Assembly: GCF_017591425.1 (NCBI RefSeq)
Contig: NW_024466607.1
Span: 11,416,501 to 11,480,500, forward strand
DNA from: Ochotona curzoniae
Taxonomy: Eukaryota; Chordata; Mammalia; Lagomorpha; Ochotonidae
Direction of reading: 5' to 3'
DNA length: 64,000 bases
Part shown: positions 1 through 12,767 of the stretch, in pieces
Numbering within the stretch: the first letter of the stretch is position 1
Layout of the letters: the number at the start of each line of letters is the position of its first letter
The notes under the pieces: model-generated
Seen by the model: only the letters and a program-made list of their open reading frames with translations
What the model was told of the DNA's origin: nothing
Database searches by the model: none
Position numbers and translations under genes: made by a program

Positions 1-500
1 ATCAAAAACATTATCAAAAACATACAAAACAAGAAAATGTTGCTGAGAATGTAAGATATCACCGGAAGGGATATAAATTCATGCAACCATGATGGAGAAG
101 AGAATGACGATTTCTCAAAAAGTTAGAAACAGAACTACTGCGGGATCTAGGGGTACCACTATTAGAAATACATCCCCTGGAACTGAAACCAGTCTGTGAG
201 AAACACCGCCCTCGCACTTTTATTACTGCAGCAGTCACAGTAGCAAAGACACAGAATCCATCTAGGCATTCATCAATGCATGAACGGACAAAGAAAACGA
301 GCTGTGTGTGCAGATATGTACACACACACACACACACACACACACGCACGCACTGGACCAGTATGCAGTCACAGAAGTGAGGAGATTCTGCCGCTTGTAG
401 CAATGTAGATGGCAAGCAGTGGGGCACCTTATGTTAAGTGAAATAAGTCAGGCTCAGACAAATTCTGTATTCTTAGTTACATGTGGAAGTTAAATGGCTG
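1..500 (+). mobile_element. L1 LINE 3' end fragment
   Basis: The sequence follows the order of an old mammalian L1 3' end in the plus direction, with an ORF2-terminal part (CTGGAACTGAAACCAGTCTG) and, near 430, the motif TTAAGTGAAATAAGTCAGGC that is typical of the L1 3' region. It is diverged and non-functional. The 5' part is cut by the window edge. A CA repeat lies inside it. Confidence 0.7.
319..352. repeat. (CA)n microsatellite
   Basis: An uninterrupted CA run is followed by CGCACGCAC. Confidence 0.95.
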
Positions 501-2186
501 ACTTTGTTTACAGAGTACAAGTGACTGTCGCGGCCTGGGCAGGGGGAGGCGGTGGGGGCAGGGTGGAGAGGGTGGTCGGGGGCACAGAGGGGCAGACAGC
601 GTAACGTCCCACGGCCAGCTGCTCACCCGGAGCCGTGGCCCATGAGTTCCACGAGACGGAGGCTCTCCTTCAAATTGGTCCCATCCGATACCAGACCGGT
701 GTCAACCTGAGTTTCTGTCACTTCTGCCAAGCTCGTCCTGTCCTCTTGAGCATCACCTGTGATGATGAGATTCTGCCAGTTACCTCCAGGATCACTTAAC
801 TTCCTGTCAGTGCACGCTTCAGCTCTACTGCAACAGCTGAGAGGCCCTCCCCTTCACAAAAGGAGGTGTTGAAGAGCAGGTGTCAGACCACACAGAGACA
901 GCTGCCTCGCTGTGAGGTCACTGTCGTCTGGCACCAGGCTGGCGCACTGTCCCCCAGATCCTCGGCCTAGATGGTGTCATCCTTATCCTGTCACTCAGGG
1001 AAGGACTCCGCTGGGACAGTGAGGCTTGTTTGAGGGGCTGAGGAATGTGGCTGCACAACAGTGTTAGACAGCAGTGGGCAGGGCAAAGCTCTTTCACCCT
1101 CCCAGCCATCACCTGTTACATGCATTCAGCCGAGTCACTCATTACAACCATCTCCCCAACACATCAGCACAACGAGTCGTCCTCACCACGTGAACTCTAC
1201 AACACGCCTCAGCCCTCACTTGACAAGACAACAGATGTGTTGGCACAGATGGACAACTGGGAGACAGCAGAGAGCAGACAGGACCATAACCTAAAGTGAC
1301 TTTGACACTAGATTCCATAATTCATGGCTTTCAAAGTGTACAGAATACTTAGCGGGAAGAATTTAAGGCCGTTCTTCAACATCCCTTTTAAACAGAAGTC
1401 AGCAGCACATAGTTTTAAAACAAAATGAAGCCCAATACGTGGGACCGGAGGGTAAGCCTTAAGCAGAAGGCAGGGAGTTTGTGAAGTGTCAGAAGCTAGA
1501 CATTTTCACTGTGCAAGCGTTAAAAGCTTAAAATAACGACGACACATTCGTGAAACCGAGAGACTAAGCTTTACGTGAACCGAACGTGGCAAAACCGATG
1601 TCACAAAATCCCAGATGTGCAGTGGATTGAGAAGGACTAATACGACTTTTTGGGTATTCACGAATCAAGTTCTGAAGAAACGCCAGACCCAAGCTGAGCG
1701 ACAGGCTACAAAGCCCCAGCCTGTGTTTTTCAATTGTGAAAGGCAAAGACAGGTTGCAAGACCATTCCAAATTTAAACACACCAACCCAGGCTGCATTTC
1801 ACACCATGGAGAACAAAAAGCCATCAAAATTACTGGAATAGCTGGCCAGGATTGGAATAGAGACGACCGAGTGGTAAAGGGATTATGTCAATGTGAGATT
1901 TCCCAGTGTTGGTTTTGTTTTGGTTCGTGTGGAAGGAAATACACGTTGGTGTGCTAAGAGGTGTGAAGGCACTGTGTCTCCAACTTACCTTCAAACGCTT
2001 CAGAACAAAAATGTGGTTCTGTGGTGGTGAACGGGCTCTGAGCAGTGTGAACTGGGGGCTGGTTTACAGCTCTTGAGATTTTGTTCTGCAACGTGAACCA
2101 GCAGCCAGGAGCTACTGTCGGCTCCCGGCCCTTGTGGCGGCCACTGCAGCTGGCAGCACATCCCAGTGTGGTCGGCGCGCACTCAC

Positions 2187-2372
2187 CAGCCTCCTGAGGA
2201 TCCTCAGCAGAAGTTTCTGGTCCTTTGGGTCCTCTTTGGATGACAGCAACAAGGCGAAACGCTCCGCGTTCTCGGGAGAGAGGCTGTCCGGGTTCTCCCC
2301 TCCGTACAGCTGAACCAGGATGGACAGGCACTTGGACGAGACCTCAAAAACCTCTGGATCCTCGCTAGGAAG
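2187..2372 (-). CDS. ULK4: ULK4 internal exon (ARM-repeat region), fourth of four; symmetric 186-nt exon
   Basis: This 186-nt minus-strand exon encodes 62 residues. It starts LPSEDPEVFEVSSKCLSILV, continues with QLYGGENPDSLSPENAERFA and ends DPKDQKLLLRILRRL. The acceptor TTTGTTTGCTTCTAG lies just above 2372 and the donor is CTG|GTGAGT (2186-2181). Both ends are phase 0. A conserved-looking surface loop (YGGENPDSLSPEN) sits between two helices, which is usual for ARM repeats. The protein frame has no stop and uses coding-type third positions, unlike the surrounding intron. The gene must continue beyond coordinate 1, because the exon ends in a canonical donor and no stop codon is reached. I could not identify the next exon in 1-2186. 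Confidence 0.93.
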
Positions 2373-2949
2373 CTAGAAGCAAACAAACAGGATGATGTTG
2401 ACATATCCCAGGACACTGGATAAAATGTGACCGAATGATAGCAATATCAGCTTGAGTCTGAAGTTCGACTGAGTATGTTCAAAAATATGTATCTAGTTAA
2501 TCGGTTTATGTCAAAGAGATTGATTTATCTGATTTAATCTGTTACTTCATTCTCCAAATGTCTACAAAAGCCAGGGTCTGGCAAAGCTCGACTCAGGAGA
2601 CCTCAGTAGTTCAGGCCTTCCTGATGAGCTGGAATCAGGAGGAAAACTAAACGATGAACCTATACATTCTGATATGGGAGGCGGGCATCCCACGTTGATC
2701 CTAACAGCGAGAAATGCCTACCTGGAACTTTTTTTTTTAATGCAGTGCCTTCCAAGTGCATATGTTAGCTCAGATAAGGCTAATGGCACAAAAGTAGAAG
2801 CAGGCCCAGTTTCCCTAGTAGAGACATCTTTTTAATAAACGAATATCACCAGGAGATAAACCTTGCTATAACCAAAAGCCCTACTCTGATTTTACTAATT
2901 TTATGTTTACTTGTTTGGGCTTATGAAAGTATATTTGGCATAAATGTAT

Positions 2950-5560
2950 GTAATTTTATCGCACTAGATTTATTGAGCTTAATCACAATCCTCACCATTA
3001 GAAATGGAACTGTTCCCTTAGGATCCTTTTTATAGCAGCTGCCACTTTCTCTTCTCCATCCCCAAATCTTGGCAACCACTAACCCACTTGCTACTTTGTC
3101 ATTTCAAGTCCACTTCAATAAAGGAGTCACAGAGTGGGCACAGCTTTCTTCCCCCAGCATTTCTGTGTGATCCATTAAAGTTGTTACGTATCAACAGTCT
3201 GTTTCTTTTCATTACTGAGTAGCATTTTGTGTTATAAATTGACCACAATGTATTCGCGTAGGAAGAGAGACTTGAGTTGTTTCCAATTTGGAGCCATCCC
3301 AAATCAAACTGCTGTGAATGTTTGTACAGGTTTCGGTGTGAACACGAGCTTTTATTTCTTTGGGACAAATGCCTGAGAGCACAATTTCTGGCTGGTACGA
3401 GAATTTCATGTTTATTTTCACAAGGAACTGTTGAACCCTTCCACAGCACCAGCGCCATCTGACCACTCTGCATTCCTAGCGTGAATGTATACGGCATCCA
3501 GGCTTTCTGCGCCCTCACGGGCACCTGTACCATCACTGTTTATTTCAGTCTGAGACAGGTGGTGGTATTTCATTGTAGATTTAATTCCTGTTTCCCTAAT
3601 GGCAGCAGATAGCGGATACATTCTCATCCCGCTTTGTGCTCTGTTAACTGGAAGCTAGATACAATTCCTTAATCAGATGTATAGTTTGCAGATATTCTCT
3701 CCTAAATCTGAGCCTTTTTTTAAAAAAAAAATGCATTACTAAGCGTTCTGCAAAAAAACAAATTTTTACAAAGTATAGTGAACTGATTTTATATACTAAG
3801 AGTTGTGTTTTTGGTGTCAAGTGCAGAAACTCTTTGCCAAACTTTTAGTCTTGAAGATTCTTTCTCTTTATATATGTACATACACATATGTGCACACATA
3901 CACGTAAGTACATATATATGATTTAATAGTTAATGCTAAATTCATTTAAGTTTGAATTAATGTTTATACAAAGTATGAGGTTTATGGCGTTTTTAAATTT
4001 TTTTCTTTAAACCACTGAAAGTAAAATTGATCTGGCACTTTCTTTTAGGGTAAAGAGAAGTTTATTTGATGGGCATGGCATGGCAGCCTAGTGGCTAAAG
4101 TTCTGGCCTTATATGTGCCGGGATTCCATATGGGTGCTGGTTTGTGTCCCAACTTCTCTACTTCCCATCCAGCTCCTGCTTGTGGCCTGGGAAAGCAGTG
4201 GAGGACGGCCCAAAGCCTTGTGGCCCGGCACTTACGTGGGAGAGCTGGAAGAAGCTCCTGGCTCCTGGCTTTGGACTGGCTCAGCTCTGGCTGTTGGGGC
4301 CACACTTGGAGAGTGAACCAGTGGATGGAAGATCTTTCTCTGTCTCTCCTTCTCTCTGCATATGTTACTTGCCAGTAGAAATAAACCTTTTTTAAAAAAT
4401 AGAAATTTGAGAGGCAGAGTGAAAGAAACAGGCTATGAGATGCACGTTTTTTCATTGAAGTTCTCCATCTAGTTGAAGATTCTCTAATTCTAGCTTGAAG
4501 TTTTGTTTTAAATCATGAATGAGTGCTGATTATGCCAACTGATTTTTCTACATCAATACACCTCCATGTAATATTATTTTTAGCTTGCTTATGTGGCAGA
4601 ATGCATTGACTGATTCTTTCAGTGGCGGAGGGTGAGTATCTGGAATGGGTCTTGTTTGGTCACAGTGCTCATTCTCTTTATACACAGATCTCTTTGACTT
4701 GCTAATACTTAGCTAAGCACTTTGGCACCTAATTGCTCAGCCATGTCGGTCTGTTGCTTTCTTAAAGCTTTTTTGAGTTTAGTACTGGAATATACCAAGT
4801 GCTCTTGAAGCAACTTGCAAAATCTCTCTGCTCTGTTTGATAAAGAGGCTGCTGGGATTTTCCAGTGAAATTATCTGAGCCCGGACATTGCTGCTCGGGA
4901 GTTTTTAAATTACAAAATCATTTTTAAAAAACAATCATGTGACTATTTTGGGAACTTATCCTTGGTGAGTTTTGGTAGTTTTTTAGGTTGTTTTTTTTTT
5001 TTTTTTTTTAGCGTTTGATCCACTTTTTTCTAAGTGATAGAATTTAAAGCTGTTCATAATATTCCTTTGTTATTCTTCTTAACATAAACTGGTATCTCCC
5101 ATTTCATTCCCTCTACTGGTGGTTTCTGTCTTCTCTCTCATCTCTCTCAAACTGTTGGAGGTTTTAAACATTTTATTGACTCAATTTTAAGGAGTAAGCT
5201 TTATGCTTCCTGATTTTGCTCTCCTGTTTTTCTACGTTCAGGTTCATGAATTTCTGATTTTTAATTTCTTCTCTTTCACTTGCTTTGGGCTAATGGGGCT
5301 TTTTTCTCCTTAGTTCCTAGAGGCAGGAGTTTAGGATTACTGATATTCATTCATTTTTATTCTAATTTAAGTTTCTGGGGGCTGTGCATGTTTCTCTCAC
5401 CACTACTGTCCAGCTGTAGTTTGCATATTTTGATGTATTTTCATTTTAATTCAAGTCTATGCATTTAAGTATTTTCCTTTGAGCTAGCAATTTTCTGTTT
5501 TCCATAAATGATTCATCTGTAGTGTTTGGTTATAGCAGCACAAATGGACTCTGATCATTG
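2950..5560 (-). mobile_element. Old L1 LINE (L1M type), ORF2 to 3' end, minus strand
   Basis: Read on the minus strand, the segment runs from ORF2 reverse-transcriptase-type sequence (about 4450-5500) to the L1 3' end (about 2950-3700). Plus-strand phrases such as CTTGGCAACCACTAACCCAC and CCAAATCAAACTGCTGTGAA are reverse complements of well-known L1M 3' motifs. It is heavily mutated with many stops. A CSINE (4071-4400) has been inserted into it, so the L1 is the older of the two. Both outer ends are approximate. Confidence 0.72.
4071..4400 (+). mobile_element. CSINE, full length, inserted in L1
   Basis: The head GGCATGGCATGGCAGCCTAG, the polymerase III box region near CCATATGGGTGCTGG, the body motif CCTGGGAAAGCAGTGGAGGA and the tail AGTAGAAATAAACC are all present. 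It is moderately diverged. Confidence 0.9.
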
Positions 5561-5859
5561 CTTGGCTTGGGATGGGCCCACTTGGACCATCAACATTCCA
5601 GATAAATATTGACATAGTGGTGTCTCAGTGAAAGGTGCAGCTTCGTATTTTGTGTTTGTTTCCTCTTGTTCTCATTTTGCTTTCCCACGGCTTACATGAA
5701 CAACCATTCTATTTTGCTAATGATGATTTTCTCCCTGGGTTAGTTTCCTGGGGTGCCCATATCAAAGTGCCACGGAGGAGCACGAATAACAGAACTGCAC
5801 CATGACACAGTCCGAAATCAAGGTGGATCTTCCCTGTGCCTTCTTGGACTCTAATTTTT

Positions 5860-6110
5860 TTAAAAAATACTGTTTCAAAATTTATTTTCACTCTATTTGC
5901 AAGTGAGACAAGAGCGAGAGAACCCTTTCGTCTGCTGATTCACTCCTCAAATGCCCTCAATGGGCAGGTTTGGGCCAGGCCACAGCTGGCCGCCTGGAAC
6001 TTCATCTGGGTCTTTCGCAAGGGGTGCAGGAGCCAAGCGCTTGAGCCATCACCTGCCACATGCCAAGGTGTGCACGAGCAGCAGAGCCCCGATTCACAGC
6101 AGTACTTCAC
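5860..6110 (-). mobile_element. CSINE, old copy
   Basis: In reverse complement it shows the diverged CSINE order: tail with a TTTATTTTCACTC-type start, GATTCACTCCTCAAATG, CATCTGGGTCTTTCG and AGCCATCACCTGCC. Head sequence is poorly preserved. Confidence 0.7.
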
Positions 6111-7499
6111 TGGCACTCGTTAGCACTTCTTGGCTTGCAGTTGCGGTACAGATGACGTGTGCACCCTGCTCAAGGCTGACGTCATTTTAATGAGTTGCAT
6201 GTGTAAACACGCTGCTTCCAACTAGAGTCACACTCCAAGACAGTAAAGCTTACAACTTCGACACTGTATTATTATTGTTACTAATATTATTATTAAGAGG
6301 GCCATGACATAATCCTTAACACTTCCTACTATCGTTTCTGTTGTACCCAGCCATATGCATTTATTATTGGGTTTCTTTCATTTATGTTTCAAGTCATCTT
6401 TAGTTTATTACAGGAGGCTGGCCTGTATTTCCTCCGCATTTGTATAATGCCTATTTTTTTAAAGACGTTTTCCCTGTCTGCCCACCCCGTTTTCCTTCTG
6501 TTCTCCCTCCTGCCCCACTGTTTCCATCTAGTCTGTCACCTGTCACAAACCATCTCAGATGGCGAGCCTACCCTCTGCACAGGGAGTTTCTGAATGACGA
6601 TGGCAGAACAAAGTAGGGTAATATGGACAAGTGGAGTGGCCTGATAGGCCCTACTGTTCGGAATGCTAATCTTCAATTAAGGTGGGAAGTAGTTGGTTCC
6701 TCTATCAGCTTTCCACCTCACTCTGGGTTTATAGCTCTGCAGCTGTTCCCCAACTTCTGGTGAGTCTTCTCCTATGCGCATTGTGGGTGATGGGTTGCTT
6801 AACTATTTCAACTCAGCCTCATCTGCTTTCTATAATCTAGTATTTGCACATTTTTTTTTTTACCATTAACAGCTTCTCCTTCTAGTTTCCCAGACCTATA
6901 AGACACATTTAATTCTTGTCTGATTTCATAGATTTTAGGCACACACAGTCTGGCTGCTTCTTCAGTCTCCTCTGACATTTCTTAATTTTTGAGTTAATTC
7001 TGCATTGCTGATCAAATAACTGAAGGAAGATATTTTCAAAAGATTCCTGTAAAGATGTTAATATCTGGATCTTTTTTCTTTTGACAAGAAAGAAAGCTGT
7101 GCAAGTATGAAACTTTCCTATCATCCCTGGAATTAACCAGGAGAAGGTTAGGCTCAACTTCCGGAAACAACAAACTAGCCACCACGTGGGACAATGGTTC
7201 TCTAAGAAGCCAGAGATCAGACCACGAAGGACAGTGGCCCAGGAGAGCAGGGAAACAAATGGTGAGCCTGAGAATTGTCCTTCAGTGGCAACTTCAGAAG
7301 TGTCCCAGCAAGGGACGGTGACAGAGGAAGATCCCAGTGGATTCCTTCAGTGGAAGAGGCAGAGAAAAAAAAAATCTCCAAAAACCCAGGCAGCAAGACT
7401 GAGAACATCAATTGCCAAGAAGAGGGCAGGCCAGAGCTCACACTCAAGAAGAACCAGATAATCTGACGAGCCCACAAGCCGCTAGAGAAAATGAGAGTA

Positions 7500-7741
7500 T
7501 AGCCAGAATCATTCCTACAGAGAAAACTCCAGCCTCATGCGCCCTTACTGGCAAACTATCAGACATTTAAGGAAGAAGTAACATGGATTCTATGCAAACT
7601 CTTCCTGAAAGCCGAAGAAAACAGAACACTTCTCAGCTCATCCTAAGAGGCCAGCATCACCCTGATACCAAAGCCAGAAAGATATCAGCAGAAAACAGTA
7701 CTACGAGTCAACTAAGAAAGTTTATGGGTAAGTGTAAAAGT
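7500..7741 (+). mobile_element. L1 ORF2 fragment, left part (split by a CSINE)
   Basis: Diverged L1 ORF2 sequence is visible, for example GGCCAGCATCACCCTGATAC and CAAAGCCAGAAAGATATCAG, matching the conserved region before the reverse-transcriptase motif. It continues at 8127 after the CSINE insertion. Confidence 0.75.
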
Positions 7742-7754
7742 CCTCAAAAGTTCT

Positions 7755-8113
7755 TTTTTTTTTTTTTATTTATTTATTTATTTTTTTTTAAAGATTTATT
7801 TTTATTATTTTTTCATTGGAAAGGCGGATATACAGAGAGGAGAGACAGAGAGGAAGATCTTCCGTCCGATGATTCACTCCCCAAGTGAGCGCAACGGGCC
7901 GATACTATGCCGATCCGAAGCCAGGAGCCTCTTCCGGGTCTCCCACGTGGGTGCAGGTTCCCAAAGCTTTGGGCTGTCCTCGACTGCTTTCCCGGGCCAC
8001 AGGCAGGGAGCTGGAAGGGAAGCGGGGCTGCCGGGATTAGAACCGGCGCCCATATGGGATCCCGGGCGTGCAAGGCGAGGACCTTTAACCACTTGCGCCA
8101 CCGCGCCGGGCCC
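7755..8113 (-). mobile_element. Young CSINE with 13-bp target-site duplication
   Basis: A complete, GC-rich and little-diverged CSINE in reverse orientation runs from a T-rich tail (7755) through GGAAAGGCGGATATACAGAG and GGCGCCCATATGGGATCCCG to the head CACCGCGCCGGGCCC. The 13-bp direct repeat CCTCAAAAGTTCT stands at 7742-7754 and 8114-8126, which defines the insertion exactly. Confidence 0.97.
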
Positions 8114-8250
8114 CCTCAAAAGTTCTAGAAAACCCATCCAGCAACTTATCAGAGGTTATTATTAACCATTATGAGATGGATTTCATGCACTGCCGCGCAG
8201 AATTAATGTAACATCTAATGATCAATCAATGTTACGTGAAATAATAAATC
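8114..8250 (+). mobile_element. L1 ORF2 fragment, right part
   Basis: This continues the L1 interrupted at 7742. Motifs such as ATTATGAGATGGATTTCATG and GATCAATCAATGTTACGTG match the L1 ORF2 segment that normally follows the left part. It is strongly diverged. Confidence 0.65.
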
Positions 8251-8442
8251 TTTGAAAAAAAAAGAATTAGCAAGAAGAGTTGCTGACATCCCGTGCAATT
8301 AATGTTTAACTTTTAAAACATAAAAATGAGTAGTCATTTTACCTAAATGTTTGCTTTAGTGATAAGAGTTGCATTAACATTTTTTAATGTCTAAGGCTGA
8401 GATTAAAGATTTCTTTGTTGGATTGGCATATCTCTCTCCCTG

Positions 8443-8778
8443 TTTTTTTTTTTAAGATTTATTTATTTTTATTGGAAAGGCAGATATACAGAGAGGAGGA
8501 GAGACAGAGAGGAAGATCTTCCGTCCAATGATTCACTCCCCAAGTGAGCACAACAGCCGATGCTATGCTGATCCGAAGCCATGAGGCAGGAACTTCTTCC
8601 GGGTCTCCCACATGGGTGCAGGGTGCCAAGGCTTTGGGCTGTCCTCTACTGCTTTCCCAGGCCACAAGCAGGGAGCTGGATGGGAAGCAGGGCTGCTGGG
8701 ATTAGAACTGGCGCCCATATGGGATCGCTGTGTGTGCAAAGTGAGGACTTTTGATACTAGGTTACTGTGCCAGGTCCC
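8443..8778 (-). mobile_element. CSINE, fairly young
   Basis: A full-length reverse copy with the tail TTTAAGATTTATTTATTTTT, the body GGAAAGGCAGATATACAGAG and the head end TGCCAGGTCCC. It is more diverged than the copy at 7755. Confidence 0.95.
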
Positions 8779-8979
8779 TCTCCTCTCTCCTCTATTTGTC
8801 TGCAGTAAAATCAAATCAGATCTGTAACTTCTTATTTAAACAATGTGGTTGAATTACATAATTAGATAAACCATTATTAACAACTCTCGAAACTTTATAT
8901 TTTATCCATTCTGATGCCAATTTTGGTAATGCAGATTTTTTTTTAAAATAAAATCATCCACTTTTCCATATTTCCAAAC

Positions 8980-9370
8980 TTAATGGATTATGGATAAAGA
9001 AGCCATGTTACGTTTATTCCATGTTACAAATGGAATGTTCCATAGCCATTACAAAGAATGAAATCCTACCATTTGCAACAAAATGGTCCCAACTAGAGGC
9101 CATTATGCTCAGTGAAATAAGCCAATCCCCAAAGGACAAATCTCACACATCTCTGTGATACAAGGCATCATTCATGCAAAATACAAATAGATACATAGGT
9201 AAACATATATATATACACAAACACGTAAATACATATATTCTCAAAGACAAAATGTAAATGGGGGAAATGGTGGGAGCTGACAGTGGAGAGGAGAATAGGG
9301 GGGCAAGAGGGAATATCCCCATACCTACAAAAATACAGCATGGGAAATTATAAAAATAATTTTTAAAATT
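8980..9370 (+). mobile_element. L1 3' end fragment
   Basis: ATTTGCAACAAAATGGTCCC and TATGCTCAGTGAAATAAGCC are characteristic of the L1 3' end, followed by 3' UTR sequence with G-rich and A-rich parts. It is truncated at the 5' side. Confidence 0.8.
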
Positions 9371-9628
9371 TTAAATATATTTTGCACAGTAGCAACTTTT
9401 TAAAATTCTTAACGCAATACAGCCACAGAATCCAAACTGAAAGTTCATGAGATGACATTTTTATCTACCAAAAAGTTTTACAGATCTAGAAATAGCCCTA
9501 GAGTTAGGAAAAGAGTAAGACCGATACACAGTTCTGACTTGTATCAGTATGGGAAGATGTCCAGAACCTTGGAATCCAAAGTTAAAAAATATGTATACTG
9601 TGACCCATTTTGGGAGTGAAAGCAAAAA

Positions 9629-9671
9629 CCACACACACGCGCGTACACACACACGCACATACACACACACA
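9629..9671. repeat. Interrupted (CA)n microsatellite
   Basis: CACACACACGCGCGTACACACACACGC-type alternating purine-pyrimidine DNA with CG interruptions. Confidence 0.9.
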
Positions 9672-12589
9672 GAGGCAATCACTAATCCAGCTGCTTGTGA
9701 TGGTAAGCATTGAGAAGCATGAAGATCACGCACCAAATACTCTACTGCCTTGAGCAACCACAAGAACCACCAGAGCTTTCTGCAATCATCAGACAAGGGA
9801 CAAAGAAACTTTGGAAATGTTCCTGTTAGATCTACGATATTTGCAACTGCATTACAGGATTACATGGCTTGCAAGTGAGTTAAATGTTTACTGCACCCAG
9901 GATGACTGACAAATATCTTCCTACTACCATGGTTCCTTTCTGAAGAGCCCATATCTAAAGATGTTAGATTTGTCCTAGTCGATACACCCTTAAGGAAAAA
10001 CAGAAGCAGACCAAATGAGGAGATACTGTGTTTGTTCCTACACAGAGTTATTTCCCTCAAAAGAATGGATGTTTTATAAGAAAGTTGTAAGGCTAATAAA
10101 ATCAAAACCACATCCTAACAGTAAAGACTCACCAAACCAGGCGATTTTTTTTTTACTACTACAAAAAAAAAATCTCTAGATAAAAATTGGTTAAACATAG
10201 TTAAAGCTCTAATAGCCAGACATTTAGTATGAATTTGATAAAATCTTAGCTTTTATTTAAACAGACTGACTTAGAATTAAAATTAAAAGAAGATTGCTTG
10301 TCCTAAAGTTTTATCCCATGGACTTGGCTGTCCCCAACATGTCTTTAGTGTGACCTCTGCTCTGTAGACCTGGGTGAGCTGCAAGGTGCTGCAAGAGGCT
10401 CCATCAGCTTGGCTCAAGTGACCATTTTTGCATCAGAAGAGCTGTTAGGGCAGCCAATTTTAGAGCAGGGATAAAATTGTTGGAGATACCCCCAGGGTAC
10501 ATTATTTTAGCTCATTAATGAGGCTATTCAGAAGGAGAGTTTATTGCAGTAAGAGATAGATGTTTATTAGATCAGTAATATGATCACAGAACATGTGGTA
10601 TGGGAAGGGCCTCTGGGAGCTATAGGTGGGATAATTTTGCAGACATTAGACTCAAAGAAGCCAAACATCATTACCGAAAGTGCCAGCTTTACTTCATCAT
10701 AGCCATGGGTAAATAGCCACACTATTAAATATCCATGTAATTTTCCTGTTACAAAATGACGCACTAGGCATGCTTTCTGAGCTCATATAGAACTCATGGG
10801 CAAGTATGCTGTTCATCTTAAATGCGGCCCACTTCAAAAGACACCTGGGAAATTGTATTTCATTGGCTGCAGCCATAATGGACTTTACACTACATGTTAG
10901 TGTATCACTGAGTAACAGGAGTAAAGATAACACACCATTGAAAACAATGCAACAGAGACAAAAGCAAACTTTGGAAGGGGCTTGTACCACCTGACAAATG
11001 TTAAGAGCTGTTGACACATTATTCCTTCAGTCCTTTAGTCCAGCTATCAACCCCTATAAGGCAGAGATGTGAAAAGAGAACCTGACTGACTAACCCCAGT
11101 CATTGGTCTGGAAGCCAGTGAAGCCAACTCAACCACAGTTACACAGCCAGGGTGATCCAACTGAATGACAGAAACGGCCCCATCTTCTGCCAAGCATCCT
11201 CACACATCTTGCCAATTAGACCGCACATTGTATTCCGTTGGCTTATCAAGGAGCTTCCTGTTACTGTTACCTGTACATTCACAGCGCCATGCTATCATGC
11301 TGCTACTGAGTTTGCTTGTTTAAACACTCAACATACACTTCAGTAGCTTAGCATGGAAAAGTGTGGCACTGACAAGATAAACTGCGATTAGGATGCCCAC
11401 GAAATAGAAATTGCAAAGAAAGTGCAAGCAAGGCCAATCTGCTGGGACCCACCAGTACCTCAACTTGACCTGCGTCTTTCTGTTTCACACCCAGGAGAAG
11501 CCAGGGTGCATCCTGAGCCTGTTTCTGATGAACCTAGGAGAAAAGGGGTCCTTCCAGAAAATGCTACTTTGTCTGGAGAACCACACCATATAAAGACAAG
11601 GCCTGATCATGTCATCCTCAGGGAATCCTCTGGAATAATTCTCCCCTCCTGGAGCCACTACTCACCCTCACTTCTGTGGCAGAAGAGACTCAGTAAAACT
11701 CATGTCCTGTTCAGTTTTATTAGGATGACAGCAAACTGGGTCAGAGAGATGACATTTTCATGGGATCAGCTTTGTTTCCATTATGTTCCTAGACACACGC
11801 TGCTCCCAATGATTTCATTATGGTACAAGGGATAAACAGGAAATTGCATGCAGCTAAAGACTCGATGGTTTATTACCAAAGAAAAGATAGGCAGGTGCCA
11901 CTTCCACTTACTCAGTAACTATGGCAAAAGGGACCTGGCACCACATTTGAAAACCTGTACCATTTTATTACGACACACACGTCTACGTTACTCACTACAA
12001 TGAAATGATCCTTCAGAACATCTGCATGTAAAAAATCAAACCATCAGAGTACTTACTTTATTACTGGCTTATGTTTTGGTATATTTGCTCAATGTTAATG
12101 ATTAAACTGCTTTTGTTTGAACTGACTTTTCAACAGCAACACATGGGCAAAAGGGGGTTTGGTTCTTTAGATAATTTATTTTTCTCTTAGTGATAAATTA
12201 AGGGAAACTGATCACTGGGCTAAACATTGGATTTTCTGCATTTTCAGTGTTTCTGCATGATGGATTTTGTAATTATCTTGGCCTCCACAGGCTAAATAGC
12301 TTTGAGGTTTCATTTACATGAGAAGCGGGTTTCCTATTTTTGCCTCAAGTGAATCTTTAATTATGAGCTAAATCATAATTATAAAAAAATTATGGATTGA
12401 AAAAAATCTTCCCTCCAAGTCACACTGACAGAAAGAAATGCAAAATTAGCATAACCAAACGATTTATACTTAAATTTGCTTCTCTGCAAAATGGATGTCT
12501 GCCTGCTGCATAGTAAGAGTATTTGGTGTACAGTAGATCAAACCACCATGGCTTCACAGAGGGGAGGCTCAGTTTCCGATCCAGCATCC

Positions 12590-12755
12590 TGCTAAGATGC
12601 CTGGCAAGGCAGTGGAGCATGTCCCGAGTACCTGTGCACCTGCCATCCTCGTGGGAGAGGTGGCTGGAGTTCCTGTCTCCTGGCTTTCGCCTTGCCCAAG
12701 CCTATGGGTGACAGCTATTTGGTGAGAGAACCAGCATTCGCTGGTTGCACTTTTT
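12590..12755 (+). mobile_element. CSINE fragment, body only
   Basis: The 3' half of a CSINE is recognisable (TGCCATCCTCGTGGGAGAGG, CTGTCTCCTGGCTTTCGCC, GAGAGAACCAGC). The head and the A-rich tail are missing. The next CSINE begins immediately after it in the opposite orientation. Confidence 0.65.
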
Positions 12756-12767
12756 ACTGTTAATTTA

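Larger units (their letters stand above)
1..2186 (-). other. ULK4: Intron of ULK4 (partial), downstream of the last exon in the window
   Basis: The donor at 2186 opens this intron, and its acceptor is beyond the window. It holds an L1 3' end (1 to about 500) and a CA microsatellite. From about 520 to 2180 I see no gene and no repeat I can name. No ARM-like open frame flanked by splice sites was found. Confidence 0.8.

Noticed and set aside
5520..5830. Possible MaLR LTR pieces next to the L1 end
   Set aside because: Short phrases (TTATAGCAGCACAAATGGAC, TTTCCTGGGGTGCCCATATC) look LTR-like, but too little is preserved to set a boundary or orientation.
7742..8126. Regular direct repeats considered as CRISPR-like
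   Set aside because: They are target-site duplications and dispersed SINE copies. There is no spaced array anywhere in the window.
7813..8165. Proline- and glycine-rich open frames over 7813-8165 and repeated at 8459, 21286, 25422, 30982 and 41712
   Set aside because: They are translations of CSINE copies, which explains the near-identical proteins.
11422..11835. 137-codon plus-strand open frame
   Set aside because: No recognisable domain or start context, no fitting splice sites seen, and it is antisense to the ULK4 frame. Taken as chance.
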